DNA of 25,396 nucleotides, taken from the NCBI GenBank assembly GCA_965370045.1, contig CBDUSI010000064.1, positions 1 to 25,396 of the forward strand, written 5' to 3'. Of this stretch, positions 15,660 through 23,828 are shown in pieces. The notes under the pieces are model-generated. The model did not search any database. It was given only the letters and a program-made list of their open reading frames with translations, and was not told the DNA's origin. This DNA comes from CAZONU01 sp965370045 (GTDB lineage Bacteria > Planctomycetota > SZUA-567 > JAKLDR01). Each line of letters opens with the position of its first letter. The stretch's first letter is position 1. The position numbers were made by a program, and so were the translations under genes.

Positions 15660-16840
15660 TACTTGCGATCCCCTTGCACGTTCACCTTCTCGCCGCCTTG
15701 AAGGTTGTTCTGCCCGACCGTGACAATCACGTCGCCCTCGTCCAGTCCGTCCTCTATCTCTACCACGGCTCCCTGACGGAGGCCCACGGTAACCAGGACT
15801 TTTTCCGCCAGGTCACCCGCCACTCTGTACACGTGGACCTGGCTGCCTCGCTTGAGAAGGGCCTCCTTGGGCACGGCGACGACCTTCGAATGCGTTTCCA
15901 GGATGATTTCCAGGCGGGCAAACTGCCCGGGCCGGAGTGTGCGGTTCTTGTTGTCGAGCTTGATAGTGACCTCGACCGTCCGCAGCCTCCTGTCCACGCG
16001 GGGGCTGATTTCGTCTATCCTGGCCCGGATGGGCTCCCTGGCGCCGTCGACGGTAACGCGGACCGCCTTCCCAACCTTCAGCCTTCCGAGAAGCCGGGAT
16101 GACACATCGGCCTTGAGTTCAAGCACGTTCAACCGCTCCACGATGAAGATGGGTTTGCCCGGGCCGGCCATCTCTCCGAGGTTCATGGCCTTCTTCGTGA
16201 TAGTGCCTGTGATCGGAGAGGTGACTTTGGTGTCCTCCAGTTGGGTCTTGGCGAGGTCGATTGCGATCTGCGCCTGGGCGACCTGGGCCTCTGCCAGCGC
16301 CTGCTGCTCGCGTGCCTGGCGCAGTACGGCCTCGGCCACGCGGAAGCCGGTAAGCGCGTGGTCGTACTTCTGCTTGGCGATGGACTCTTTCTCATGGAGG
16401 CGTTTCATTCGCTCGTAGTCGCTCTTCGCGTTCTGGAAGTTGGCTTCGGCCTGAGCGATGGCTGCCTTGCTCTGGGCGAGTGCGGCTTTGGCTTGTAGCA
16501 AGCCCTGTTGCGCCCGCTTCCCCGCAAGGACTAACTGCGCCTCATCCAGTTCCGCGACAATCTGCCCCTCCTTTACCTCGTCCCCCTCGTCGGCCCGGAT
16601 CTTCGCGATCTTGCCCGGTATCTTCGGGCTGATCGTGGCTTCCTCCAGAGCGTGGAGCGTGCCCTTGGCGTGGATAATTTCCTCAAGCGTCTCTCTCTTG
16701 ACGCTCGTGACCTCGACCGGCACGGGCTTTTTCGTCACCTGTGTTTCGTCCTTGCTTCCCTTGCCGCATCCCCACAGGTAGAACATGACGCCAAGGCCCA
16801 CGATCACCAGGAATCCAAGTGTCTTACCGAGCGTTTTCAT
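15659..16840 (-). CDS. RND efflux periplasmic adaptor (membrane fusion protein)
   Basis: This 393-residue protein is an HlyD/AcrA-type adaptor. The N-terminus is a hydrophobic segment ending FYLWGC, a possible lipobox with C25, followed by GKGSKDETQ. Then come the first half of the lipoyl domain (TISPKIPGKIAKIRADEGDE), a long Ala/Gln-rich coiled-coil hairpin (about 105-195), the second lipoyl half (VTSPITGTITKKAMNLGEMA), a beta-barrel and a C-terminal domain with LRPGQFARLEI and VPKEALL. It bridges the pump and the outer-membrane channel. ATG at 16840 overlaps the TGA of the upstream outer-membrane-factor gene (ATGA), and its own TAA overlaps the RND start. Longer upstream in-frame sequence belongs to the preceding gene. 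Confidence 0.93.
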   Translation of the reverse strand: MKTLGKTLGFLVIVGLGVMFYLWGCGKGSKDETQVTKKPVPVEVTSVKRETLEEIIHAKGTLHALEEATISPKIPGKIAKIRADEGDEVKEGQIVAELDEAQLVLAGKRAQQGLLQAKAALAQSKAAIAQAEANFQNAKSDYERMKRLHEKESIAKQKYDHALTGFRVAEAVLRQAREQQALAEAQVAQAQIAIDLAKTQLEDTKVTSPITGTITKKAMNLGEMAGPGKPIFIVERLNVLELKADVSSRLLGRLKVGKAVRVTVDGAREPIRARIDEISPRVDRRLRTVEVTIKLDNKNRTLRPGQFARLEIILETHSKVVAVPKEALLKRGSQVHVYRVAGDLAEKVLVTVGLRQGAVVEIEDGLDEGDVIVTVGQNNLQGGEKVNVQGDRK

Positions 16841-18306
16841 TTGGAGATCCTCTCCTTCGTGTTCATGGAGTCGGCCTTGGGAAGAACGCCCGCCTTCTTC
16901 GGCGCAGGCGCTTTCACTTCTATCCCCATTGCCCATTCGAGGCGGGCTATGGCCGCATTGAGGTAGTAAAGCGCCTGGTGACGACCCGCCCTGGCGTTGG
17001 TGAGAAGGGTCTGAGCGTCAAGCACCTCGGTCGCAGGGATAACGTTCTCTGCGTATTGGTTCTTGCTTATGCGCAGGTTCTCCTCTGCCTGGGCAATAGC
17101 CTTCTCCGTTACGGAGAGCTTCTTGCTCGCCTCCACGGCGGCGAGATAGGCGCCTTTCACCTGGAGCTTCAGGCCTTCTGTCAGGTCGTCATAAGCCTCG
17201 GTAGCCTGCAGGCGCCTCTTCTCGGCTTCCCTGATCTGTGCCGTGACTGCGCCGCCGGAGAAGAGGTCCATCTCCACGCGAAGGCCCAGGGACCATGTCT
17301 CCTCCCTGAGCTTGTATTCATCATCATCATGGTCGTACCCTCCAACCGCGAATATTCTGGGATACCTGGCCGCTTTCGCTGCTTTTACCGCAGCCTCGGC
17401 CATATCACGCCGCGTTCGCAGTTGCGCGAGTTCGGGTCTGTGGCTCTCGGCCAGCGACAGGCACTTTTCCAGCTCAAGCCCGAGCTTGCGTGAGGCCAGG
17501 ACGTCCACCACCTTGGTGGGCGCGTTGATATTGCGCCCGACCATCTTATTGAAGGCAGAGACCGCCATCTCATGGCCGTTTTCGGCTCGGAACAAGGACT
17601 GTTTTACCTGAGCCAGGCGAAGCTCGGCTTGCAGAACGTCTCTCTTGTCCACCAACCCCTCAGTGAGGAAATCCTTCGCTCGTTTCAGGTGCGCCTGCGT
17701 CATTTCCACGGATTTCCTCGCCGCCTGTAGCAGGCGCTCGGCCTTGAGAATTCCGAAGTATGCTTCCGTGACCTCGTAGACAACCTCCTGGCGCACTCTT
17801 TCGCTGGCAGACATCTCGCTCATTCTGTAGAGCTTGGCGTGTCTGTACCGGGCAGCCGTGCCCCCAAAGTCGTAGATCGGCACGAGAAGCTTCGCGTCGG
17901 CTCGAAACGCGGCCTTCTCTCCGGCCAGCAGCGCCATCCCCGTCTCTGGAATGTAAATACCTGGCTGTTTATCCAACCACGTATGCCCCGCTCCGACCTT
18001 CAGCCTGGGCAGGAAGAACGACCGGGCCGTAATGATGCGATCTTCCGCAATGCCAACGTTCAATCTGGCAATGCGAATCTGCCGGTCGTTCTGAAGGGCC
18101 AGTGTGATTGCCGCTTCAAGCGAAAGGGGTATCTCAAGGCCTCTGCCCGCGTTCGCGAGGGCTCCTGGCGTGTCTCGCCCACCCGCCCCCGGCACCGATG
18201 GCTGCCGCCCCACGGATGCTTGATGCCGAGTTTGGGGATGTCTACACCCCCCCAGGAGCGCAAGCGTTGACAGGCACCCCGCGAACACAACCGTTTTCCA
18301 GCCCAT
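16837..18306 (-). CDS. TolC-family outer-membrane efflux lipoprotein
   Basis: This 489-residue protein begins MGWKTVVFAGCLSTLALLGGC, a lipoprotein signal with LGGC lipobox and acylated C21. A low-complexity linker follows, then two outer-membrane-efflux-protein repeats: LSLEAAITLALQNDRQIRIA (first repeat start), helical segments such as VYEVTEAYFGILKAERLL, and the second repeat with LSLAESHRPELAQLRT and SLGLRVEMDLFSGG. Three such chains form the channel-tunnel for the RND pump. I chose ATG 18306, which has GAGGAG seven bases upstream; the longer frame lacks a signal and overlaps the TetR gene. It starts 11 bases after the TetR stop and its ribosome-binding site overlaps that stop, so the two are probably coupled. 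Confidence 0.92.
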   Translation of the reverse strand: MGWKTVVFAGCLSTLALLGGCRHPQTRHQASVGRQPSVPGAGGRDTPGALANAGRGLEIPLSLEAAITLALQNDRQIRIARLNVGIAEDRIITARSFFLPRLKVGAGHTWLDKQPGIYIPETGMALLAGEKAAFRADAKLLVPIYDFGGTAARYRHAKLYRMSEMSASERVRQEVVYEVTEAYFGILKAERLLQAARKSVEMTQAHLKRAKDFLTEGLVDKRDVLQAELRLAQVKQSLFRAENGHEMAVSAFNKMVGRNINAPTKVVDVLASRKLGLELEKCLSLAESHRPELAQLRTRRDMAEAAVKAAKAARYPRIFAVGGYDHDDDEYKLREETWSLGLRVEMDLFSGGAVTAQIREAEKRRLQATEAYDDLTEGLKLQVKGAYLAAVEASKKLSVTEKAIAQAEENLRISKNQYAENVIPATEVLDAQTLLTNARAGRHQALYYLNAAIARLEWAMGIEVKAPAPKKAGVLPKADSMNTKERISK

Positions 18307-18317
18307 TGTCTCGCTCC

Positions 18318-18938
18318 TCAGCCTGTCTTCACCGGTTCGAAGAATATCCTGATCATCGTTGTCGCTTTCCGCTGGTACGGATGCTTCTTCGGGTCTTCCA
18401 ACCACAGGAAGAGGGCCGCATTGGTGAAGCTGTCCAACGCCACGGCCAGGTAATAAGGGTCCAGCTTGCGAAAGAGGTTTTTCCTGATGCCGCTTCGAAA
18501 AACTCCTGCCAGTTTCGCCAGAACGTCCTCATAGGGCGCCCGCATTTGGGGTTCCAACCCAGCCTTGATGTTGAAACTGGTCCCTCGCGCCTCGGCGAAG
18601 TAGAGACGCACAGCCTTCGCGTTATTCATGAAAACCTCGCCCTTGCAATTAACGAAATTAACAATTCTGGCGTACTCGTCCTCTCCTTCGTCGAGAGCTC
18701 CAACCAGGGCGTCATGGAAATTCCCGGCTTGCTCCAGCATCAGAGACCCGTAAATATCCTCCTTGTTCTTGAAGAACTTGTAGAGAGTCCCGATGGCAAA
18801 CTCTGCCTTTTCGGCAATCTCGTGCACGGAGACGTTGTGATACCCCTTCTCCGAGAAGAGATCGAGCGCGGTGGCAAGCATCTGCAGACGATGTTCGAGC
18901 TTCTCTCTTTCCCGGCGCGAGAGCTTCTTACCTTCCAT
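18318..18938 (-). CDS. TetR/AcrR-family regulator of the efflux operon
   Basis: This protein of about 206 residues has the TetR N-terminal DNA-binding domain (about 15-62: ATALDLFSEKGYHNVSVHEI, then AEKAEFAIGTLYKFFKNKED) and a variable helical ligand domain (FMNNAKAVRLYFAEAR, DPYYLAVALDSFTNAALFLW). TetR proteins usually repress their own operon until a ligand binds. I prefer the ATG at 18938, with GGAG five bases upstream. ATG 18941 is nearly as good, while the first ATG at 18971 has no ribosome-binding site. It is the first gene of the operon and lies about 50 bases after a very strong promoter, so it most likely controls the pump genes behind it. Confidence 0.9.
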   Translation of the reverse strand: MEGKKLSRREREKLEHRLQMLATALDLFSEKGYHNVSVHEIAEKAEFAIGTLYKFFKNKEDIYGSLMLEQAGNFHDALVGALDEGEDEYARIVNFVNCKGEVFMNNAKAVRLYFAEARGTSFNIKAGLEPQMRAPYEDVLAKLAGVFRSGIRKNLFRKLDPYYLAVALDSFTNAALFLWLEDPKKHPYQRKATTMIRIFFEPVKTG

Positions 18939-18995
18939 CATTTCTCCTTCGGGGGGCACCTCGGCGGGCATGCCGAAGTGTGAACAGCGCGTCGC

Positions 18996-19023
18996 ATTAT
19001 AGAATGGGGCGTCATATTGTCAA
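18996..19023 (-). promoter_or_regulatory. Sigma-70 promoter of the TetR-efflux operon
   Basis: On the minus strand a perfect TTGACA (19023-19018) and a perfect TATAAT (19001-18996) are separated by 16 bases. The -10 box sits inside an imperfect dyad, CATTATAGAATG at 18995-19006. A further inverted repeat, TCGGC with GCCGA, lies at 18961-18976 in the leader. Either could be a TetR operator. Confidence 0.78.
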
Positions 19024-19052
19024 GAGGAGAATCTGCCAGACTTGATTAGATA

Positions 19053-19688
19053 CTACTGATCCGGCCGGTGCCGCTCCCTGCAACCCGCCCGTAACGCGTC
19101 CAGGAACAAGAACTTGCAGGCGTTCCCGATATCCTGCCTCGAAGGAGTCAGCTTGGCTGCTCGCGCTCTCACCAGGAGCCCGTCCATGCAGGCCAGGAAA
19201 AGCGTGGACAGAGCCTGCGCCTTGATATCCTTGGGCCTGACGTCCCCGAGCGCCTCTTTGAACAGCGCGGTGAAGCGTCGGTGATAGAGCTTGTAGGTCC
19301 GTTCCATGAGCGTGTCGAGGCGCTTGCGCAAGGTGGGCGATAGCCCCCTCAACCCGCTGATCACTGCGCGGCTGAACTTGGGAAGGTCGCCCTGCAGCCA
19401 GCCGGCCACATCGGCCACGGCCCGCAATTTCTCGGCCGCGGGACGGCCAGTGCCCACGATCTCGTCGTAGCGTCGATCCATCGCCGCGAAGCGGTTCTCA
19501 ACCAAGGCGAAGAACAAGTTTTCCTTCCTCTTGAAGTGCAGGAATACGGTGCCCTTGCCGACCTTGGCGGCCCTGGCTATTTGCTCGATGCTGCTGGCGT
19601 GGAAACCCTTCTCGCCGAAGATGCGCTCCGCAGCCTTCAATATGGCCTCGTGGGATACATCTTCGTCACGTGTGGATTTGCGCTTCAT
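19053..19688 (-). CDS. TetR/AcrR-family regulator, last gene of the defence-like operon
   Basis: This 211-residue protein has a TetR DNA-binding domain (HEAILKAAERIFGEKGFHAS, SIEQIARAAKVGKGTVFLHF, KRKENLFFALV) and a helical C-terminal domain (FSRAVISGLRGLSPTLRKRL, LSTLFLACMDGLLVRARAAK). ATG 19688 has GAGAGGA six bases upstream; an in-frame GTG at 19703 lacks such support. It begins 11 bases after the response regulator's stop codon and its ribosome-binding site lies in that gap, which suggests a shared mRNA with the kinase and regulator. Its stop lies 30 bases before the -35 box of the efflux operon, so it could equally act on that neighbour. No terminator was seen between them. Confidence 0.88.
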   Translation of the reverse strand: MKRKSTRDEDVSHEAILKAAERIFGEKGFHASSIEQIARAAKVGKGTVFLHFKRKENLFFALVENRFAAMDRRYDEIVGTGRPAAEKLRAVADVAGWLQGDLPKFSRAVISGLRGLSPTLRKRLDTLMERTYKLYHRRFTALFKEALGDVRPKDIKAQALSTLFLACMDGLLVRARAAKLTPSRQDIGNACKFLFLDALRAGCRERHRPDQ

Positions 19689-19699
19689 GACACGTCCTC

Positions 19700-20764
19700 T
19701 CACCGCCCCGCCGAGGCAACATAGTATCCATCCGCATGCGTCTCGATCAACCCTGCGTCCCGGAGCCCCTTGATGTCCCGGTTAACCGTCGACCGGTTCT
19801 TCTTCGTGTGGCGGATGATATCCGGCCTGCGCAGATGGACGCCCTTGCGGAGCTGTCCCAGAATCCACGCCTGGCGCTCGTTGAACTGCGGGTCGGCGGC
19901 GCCCTTGCGGGGCGCGGCGGGAGTCGCTTTCGCGCCCGGCGCGGCGGCCTTTGCCTCGGCCCCCGCCACGCGAGCGTCCACCCACTCCTTCAGGTGGTAG
20001 CCACCGCCCCCGCTGCCGATGATGTCCCGCAGGCCGCATTCCAGGCCGCAGTGTTCCGCCAAGAGGTCAGAGGACCGGTCCCGGAATTCCTTGATCAGGC
20101 GGCTCACCGGGTTGCTGGCGTTGCGACCCAGCGCCCTCCCCAGCCGCGTGCCGTTGATCCGAACGTAACGGCCTCGCTCCTTTGCGCTCAGCCGGGTCAG
20201 CATCACTCGCATGTGGCTGTGCTGGGATTCGGTCCATACTGTCACGCCGCACACGGTGACGTGGTCGTCATGGATAACGAGTTCCCGCTGATCGGCATTG
20301 AAGGGAGCGAGCTTTCTCCTCGCCGCCCTACCGCGGCCCCTTGCCGGGCCTGCGGTCTGTTGTTCGCTCCTGCCAAGAATCTCGCGAACGGCCTTGTCAA
20401 GCTCGCCCCCGGTGAAGGGCTTCTTCACGTAGTCCACCGCGCCCTCTTTCAGGACCGACACCGCCAGGTCCGGGCTGTCATTTCCGTGCGCCGTCATGAC
20501 GATGACCGGCACACTTTCCATTCCCGAGGTTTCCCGAATCTCCGCCAGGAGGTTCTTGCCGTTCTCGATGCGGCAGAGCCGCCCCCGCTTCACCGGAATT
20601 TCCAGGTCGAGAAGCACGTAGTTGTACTTGTCCGGACCCAGAAGCTTCCTGGCCGATTCCTGATCCATGGCCAGATCGCTCTTGTGCCCGAGCGACTCCA
20701 GGATGTCCGCCACGTCCTGGGCTATTGCCTCCGAATCTTCGACCACCAGCGCGCGGACAGTCAT
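19700..20764 (-). CDS. Response regulator: receiver plus C-terminal DNA-binding domains
   Basis: This 354-residue protein has a receiver at 1-130, with acidic pair E9-D10, phosphorylated D53 in YVLLDLEIP, T91 and K115 in VKKPF. About eight extra residues (VKRGRLCRIENG region) lie between D53 and T91 compared with CheY. Residues 155-265 form an unassigned segment ending SGGGGYHLKEW, which resembles the wing of an OmpR-type winged helix. An Ala/Pro/Lys-rich linker follows, then a second winged helix at about 298-350 (RQAWILGQLRKGVHLRRPDI, STVNRDIKGLRDAGLIE) of the DeoR/Fic-C-terminal kind. It is probably phosphorylated by the kinase encoded just upstream; its ATG overlaps the kinase's TGA (ATGA). 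Target genes unknown. Confidence 0.88.
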   Translation of the reverse strand: MTVRALVVEDSEAIAQDVADILESLGHKSDLAMDQESARKLLGPDKYNYVLLDLEIPVKRGRLCRIENGKNLLAEIRETSGMESVPVIVMTAHGNDSPDLAVSVLKEGAVDYVKKPFTGGELDKAVREILGRSEQQTAGPARGRGRAARRKLAPFNADQRELVIHDDHVTVCGVTVWTESQHSHMRVMLTRLSAKERGRYVRINGTRLGRALGRNASNPVSRLIKEFRDRSSDLLAEHCGLECGLRDIIGSGGGGYHLKEWVDARVAGAEAKAAAPGAKATPAAPRKGAADPQFNERQAWILGQLRKGVHLRRPDIIRHTKKNRSTVNRDIKGLRDAGLIETHADGYYVASAGR

Positions 20765-21918
20765 TTCTCGTCTTCCTCTTGCTCAATTGGCAGCGTGATG
20801 GTCACCGTCACGCCATGGCCCTTCTCGCTCTCAATGGCCAAGCCCCCTCCGTGGGCCGTCGCGTAACGGTGTGCGGTCGGCAGGCCGAAGCCCGTGCCGC
20901 CCTGGTTCCCCTTCGTGGTTGTCCCGGGCTTGAAGTCCTGGATTTCCAGCAAGTCCTCGGCCGCGATCTCAGGCCCGTTGTTCCGGACGACTATCTCCAC
21001 GTGCTCGGCGTCAAGCATCGAGGCGCTGATGCTGATGCGCCGATTCCTGCGCCGATTGCGCCCCATGATGAACGCCTCGTAGGCGTTCTTCAGGACGTGC
21101 CTGGTCGCGGCAACGATCTGATGGCGGGCAATCTCGGCGGTGATATTGCCCGGCACTTCCACGGAGAGCTCCACGGAGTCAAGGTCGTAGTTCCGGCCCT
21201 TCAATTCGTCATGGTCGAGCGCAATGGCTTCCTGGACCACATCGGTGATCCGTTCACGACGCCGCTCCGTGGGCGTTGCCTGAGAATAGGCTCGCATGTC
21301 GTCCACAAAACGCTCCAGGAAGGCGAGGCGTTCGGCCATCTTGTCCAGGTTCTCGCGGCACAACTTCCGGTCGGGCTGGCCGCTATCAACATGGGCCTGC
21401 AGCGTCGAAATGGAGGTCTTGAGGGGGCTCAGGATGCCCCGGATGTCGTGGACCGTGGAGCCCACCAGGACGTCGAACTGCTTGTCGGCGAGCCTCCTGG
21501 CGCGGTCGGCCGCGAGCTTACCGTGGAATTTCTCGATGGAATCCAGCTGGGAGGCCACGTGGCCGATATCGCGCCGTCGGCGCTGGGACGCCCGCAAGCC
21601 CTTGCGGCGACGGTCCATGGCGCGCTCGACCGCCTTCAGCACGAACGAACTGGTGTCCTCCGACAACCGGGCGGCGAGCTTCTGAAATTCATCCTCCGGC
21701 ACGTGGATGAGCAGGTCGGCAACTTCCTTCCGGACCTCGGGCTTGGGGTCCGCAGCCAGGAGATGGACAAGCGCGAGCGCGGTGCCGGCCGTGCCGCTGT
21801 CCCCAAGCGCACCGGCCAGGGATGCGGCCAGCTCGCGCCGCCCGGTCCAGGGGAGGGACTCGCGATCCGCGCGGAGCCGTGTCAAGAGGCGCTTCAGCTT
21901 GCCGGCCATGTCTGCCAT
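20761..21918 (-). CDS. Soluble histidine kinase with alpha-helical, HEAT-like N-terminus
   Basis: This protein of about 385 residues has no membrane segments or PAS domain. Residues 1-105 are helical with a HEAT-like part (LALVHLLAADPKPEVRKEVA, DLLIHVPEDEFQKLAARL). A basic linker (RRRKGLRASQRRRR) leads to a dimerisation helix with H157 in VHDIRGILSPLKTSI. The ATPase domain has N278 (HVLKNAYEAF), a G1 box reading VRNNGPEI and a G2 box GGTGFGLPTAH (340-350). The G1 Asp that normally contacts adenine is Asn. A HEAT-type sensor suggests protein-protein sensing, plausibly of the ATPase encoded directly before it. ATG 21918 lies one base after the ATPase stop codon; the ribosome-binding site is weak, so translation probably depends on coupling. 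A GTG at 21963 is an alternative. Confidence 0.87.
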   Translation of the reverse strand: MADMAGKLKRLLTRLRADRESLPWTGRRELAASLAGALGDSGTAGTALALVHLLAADPKPEVRKEVADLLIHVPEDEFQKLAARLSEDTSSFVLKAVERAMDRRRKGLRASQRRRRDIGHVASQLDSIEKFHGKLAADRARRLADKQFDVLVGSTVHDIRGILSPLKTSISTLQAHVDSGQPDRKLCRENLDKMAERLAFLERFVDDMRAYSQATPTERRRERITDVVQEAIALDHDELKGRNYDLDSVELSVEVPGNITAEIARHQIVAATRHVLKNAYEAFIMGRNRRRNRRISISASMLDAEHVEIVVRNNGPEIAAEDLLEIQDFKPGTTTKGNQGGTGFGLPTAHRYATAHGGGLAIESEKGHGVTVTITLPIEQEEDEK

Positions 21919-21919
21919 C

Positions 21920-23800
21920 TCAGTAGTTGTACCGCTTCTTGCGCTGCTTGAAGGCCTTTTCACCGCCCTCCAGCAGCGTTACGATCTCAGCCTTGCACCC
22001 GTCCACCGTGCCCTTCTTGGCCACGCGCGCGGACGTGCCGTCCGACTCCAGAACGAAGATCTTTTCCGCGTCGCCCAACACCGGGATGTTGGGGTTGTGG
22101 GTTACGAAGATGAGCTGGCGCCGAGACTTCACCACCAGCAGACTCTCCACGACGGTCTGCGAGATGAAGCGGTTGTCGAGGTTGTCCTCGGGCTGGTCGA
22201 CCAGGAGGGGTTTCTCGCTCTCCAAGAGCAGGATCGGCAGAATGGTCGTACACTTCTGCCCCGTGGAAAGCGACGTGGAGTCCTTGTAATCTTCGCCGTC
22301 CTTCAATTCAATCCTGGGCTCGTCGATGAGCTCGACGGTCTCGAGGTCGTGCAGGCAGCCGGAACCGACTAGGGCGTTCACCACCTTTTCGGCCTGACTC
22401 GGGTTCAGCTCGGCTTTGTCCACCAGTGCCCCGGGATTCATGCCCTTGACGATGCCCACCAGGTCGGCCGGCCACATTGCGTTGACGATCTTCTGGGCCA
22501 CGACGCCTTGCTTGACGCGCGCGCCCTTGAGGGATTCTTCGACCAGCCGCAAGTAGTGCTGCGGATTCCCATCCTGGAGAATGGTGACGCGGATGTTGGG
22601 GGAAAGCGCCTGATTGATGCGGTCGGCGACCTCTTTGCGGACCTTGAAACGGCTGTCGCGGAGTTCGGACAGATTCTGCAGGAGTGCCGTCCTCTCAGTC
22701 TGGAGTTTGGCGAGACGGGTCGCCGCGTCGTCCCGTTCGCGCTTCTTGGCCAGCAAGTCGTTCTGGGCTTTTTCCAGGCGGCTACGCTCCGTGGCCTGGC
22801 CCAAGGATGCCTGGTGCTTCTCGATGAGAGCCCGAAAGACCAACTCCTGCTCTGTGTGGGCCGTGGCCAGTTTCCCCGAAGTTGTTGAGATGATGCCTTG
22901 TTCAGCACGGAGGCGCTCCTGGGCCTTGCGCAGGAGCCCGTCGACCTCCCGGGAGCAGGCCAGGAGCGCTTGTCTGAGGTCGCCGAGCAAGGCCTTGTTC
23001 GGCCCCTTGAGCATCTGCTTGCTGAACTGCGCATCAAGCTCGCCCTCAATCTGCCCCACCAGCTCTTCAATCGACCGATCAAGGCTTGTCGCTGTCGCGC
23101 CCATGGCCCCCACGGCGCGCTTCTCGCGATCTCGTAGCGCCTTATGGGCGTGAGCCTGGTTGATGGCCTCGGCGTCCGATCCTCCGGTCGTGGAAAATCC
23201 CTTAAGCTTCTCTTTGAGCCCGGGCAGCGTGGCCAACTCCTCGTCCAGCGTCGCGATCTTGTCCTGCAACGGGGCAATGGTGCTGGCGTTGCCGGTCAGT
23301 TCCACGCCCGCATGCTTCAACTGCGCGTTGAACCCCGCGATCTTGTCGACCTCGAAGTTATCGATCAGGTCCAACTGCGAAAGCGAGCGGTCCGCGATGG
23401 TCTCGACCTCGTTCTGACTGAAAACGTCCGCATTGAAGAAGCTCCCGGCTTTGAGGGTGATCTCCGTGGGCTTGCGGTCCTCCGTCAGCACCACGGGAGC
23501 TTCTCCCATGGCCCGGCTGATGACGTAGGAGAGGCCGTCCTTCGTTTGGATGCCGAGCTCGACCCGCCCGAAGGACAGGTTGTGCTCCACCAAGGCCTTA
23601 ACTCGCTTCTGGTCCACCGTATCATCCGGCATCGCGTCCAGGGCGAAACGGATGAGTTCCAGAACGGTCGTTTTCCCCGTCCCCCGTGCGCCGATGAGGC
23701 AATTGAGGTTGGGGGAGAATTCGATCTTCGCGCCGTCCATGAAGCCGCCGACGACGGATAGCCAGCGGAGACGGTTGAACGCGGCGGAATTCTTAGGCAT
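21920..23800 (-). CDS. SMC/RecF-like AAA ATPase with coiled coil
   Basis: This 626-residue protein has a split ABC-type ATPase at its two ends and a long coiled-coil middle. Walker A is GARGTGKT (37-44). A coiled-coil-rich part spans about 170-430 (for example KLQTERTALLQNLSELRDSR). The signature is LSTGQKC (511-517), Walker B is LLVDQPEDNLDN (532-543), and H568 lies in FVTHNPNIPV. The acid after Walker B Asp is Gln (DQPED), as in TrlF-like and other conflict-system ATPases related to RecF and Rad50. No N-terminal PHP nuclease is present. Such proteins bind DNA ends or sense foreign DNA. AAGGAG six bases before ATG 23800 fixes the start. It follows the Mrr-like gene by 28 bases and precedes the kinase by one base. 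Not recognised as a named system. Confidence 0.9.
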   Translation of the reverse strand: MPKNSAAFNRLRWLSVVGGFMDGAKIEFSPNLNCLIGARGTGKTTVLELIRFALDAMPDDTVDQKRVKALVEHNLSFGRVELGIQTKDGLSYVISRAMGEAPVVLTEDRKPTEITLKAGSFFNADVFSQNEVETIADRSLSQLDLIDNFEVDKIAGFNAQLKHAGVELTGNASTIAPLQDKIATLDEELATLPGLKEKLKGFSTTGGSDAEAINQAHAHKALRDREKRAVGAMGATATSLDRSIEELVGQIEGELDAQFSKQMLKGPNKALLGDLRQALLACSREVDGLLRKAQERLRAEQGIISTTSGKLATAHTEQELVFRALIEKHQASLGQATERSRLEKAQNDLLAKKRERDDAATRLAKLQTERTALLQNLSELRDSRFKVRKEVADRINQALSPNIRVTILQDGNPQHYLRLVEESLKGARVKQGVVAQKIVNAMWPADLVGIVKGMNPGALVDKAELNPSQAEKVVNALVGSGCLHDLETVELIDEPRIELKDGEDYKDSTSLSTGQKCTTILPILLLESEKPLLVDQPEDNLDNRFISQTVVESLLVVKSRRQLIFVTHNPNIPVLGDAEKIFVLESDGTSARVAKKGTVDGCKAEIVTLLEGGEKAFKQRKKRYNY

Positions 23801-23828
23801 TAGAAACTCCTTGCGAGCATGTGGACCG

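Noticed and set aside
19700..21918. Identification of the kinase and regulator as the known Detocs defence system
   Set aside because: Detocs uses a TPR kinase with a stand-alone receiver and a receiver-effector protein. Here the regulator has DNA-binding domains and there is no stand-alone receiver, so only a loose analogy is kept.
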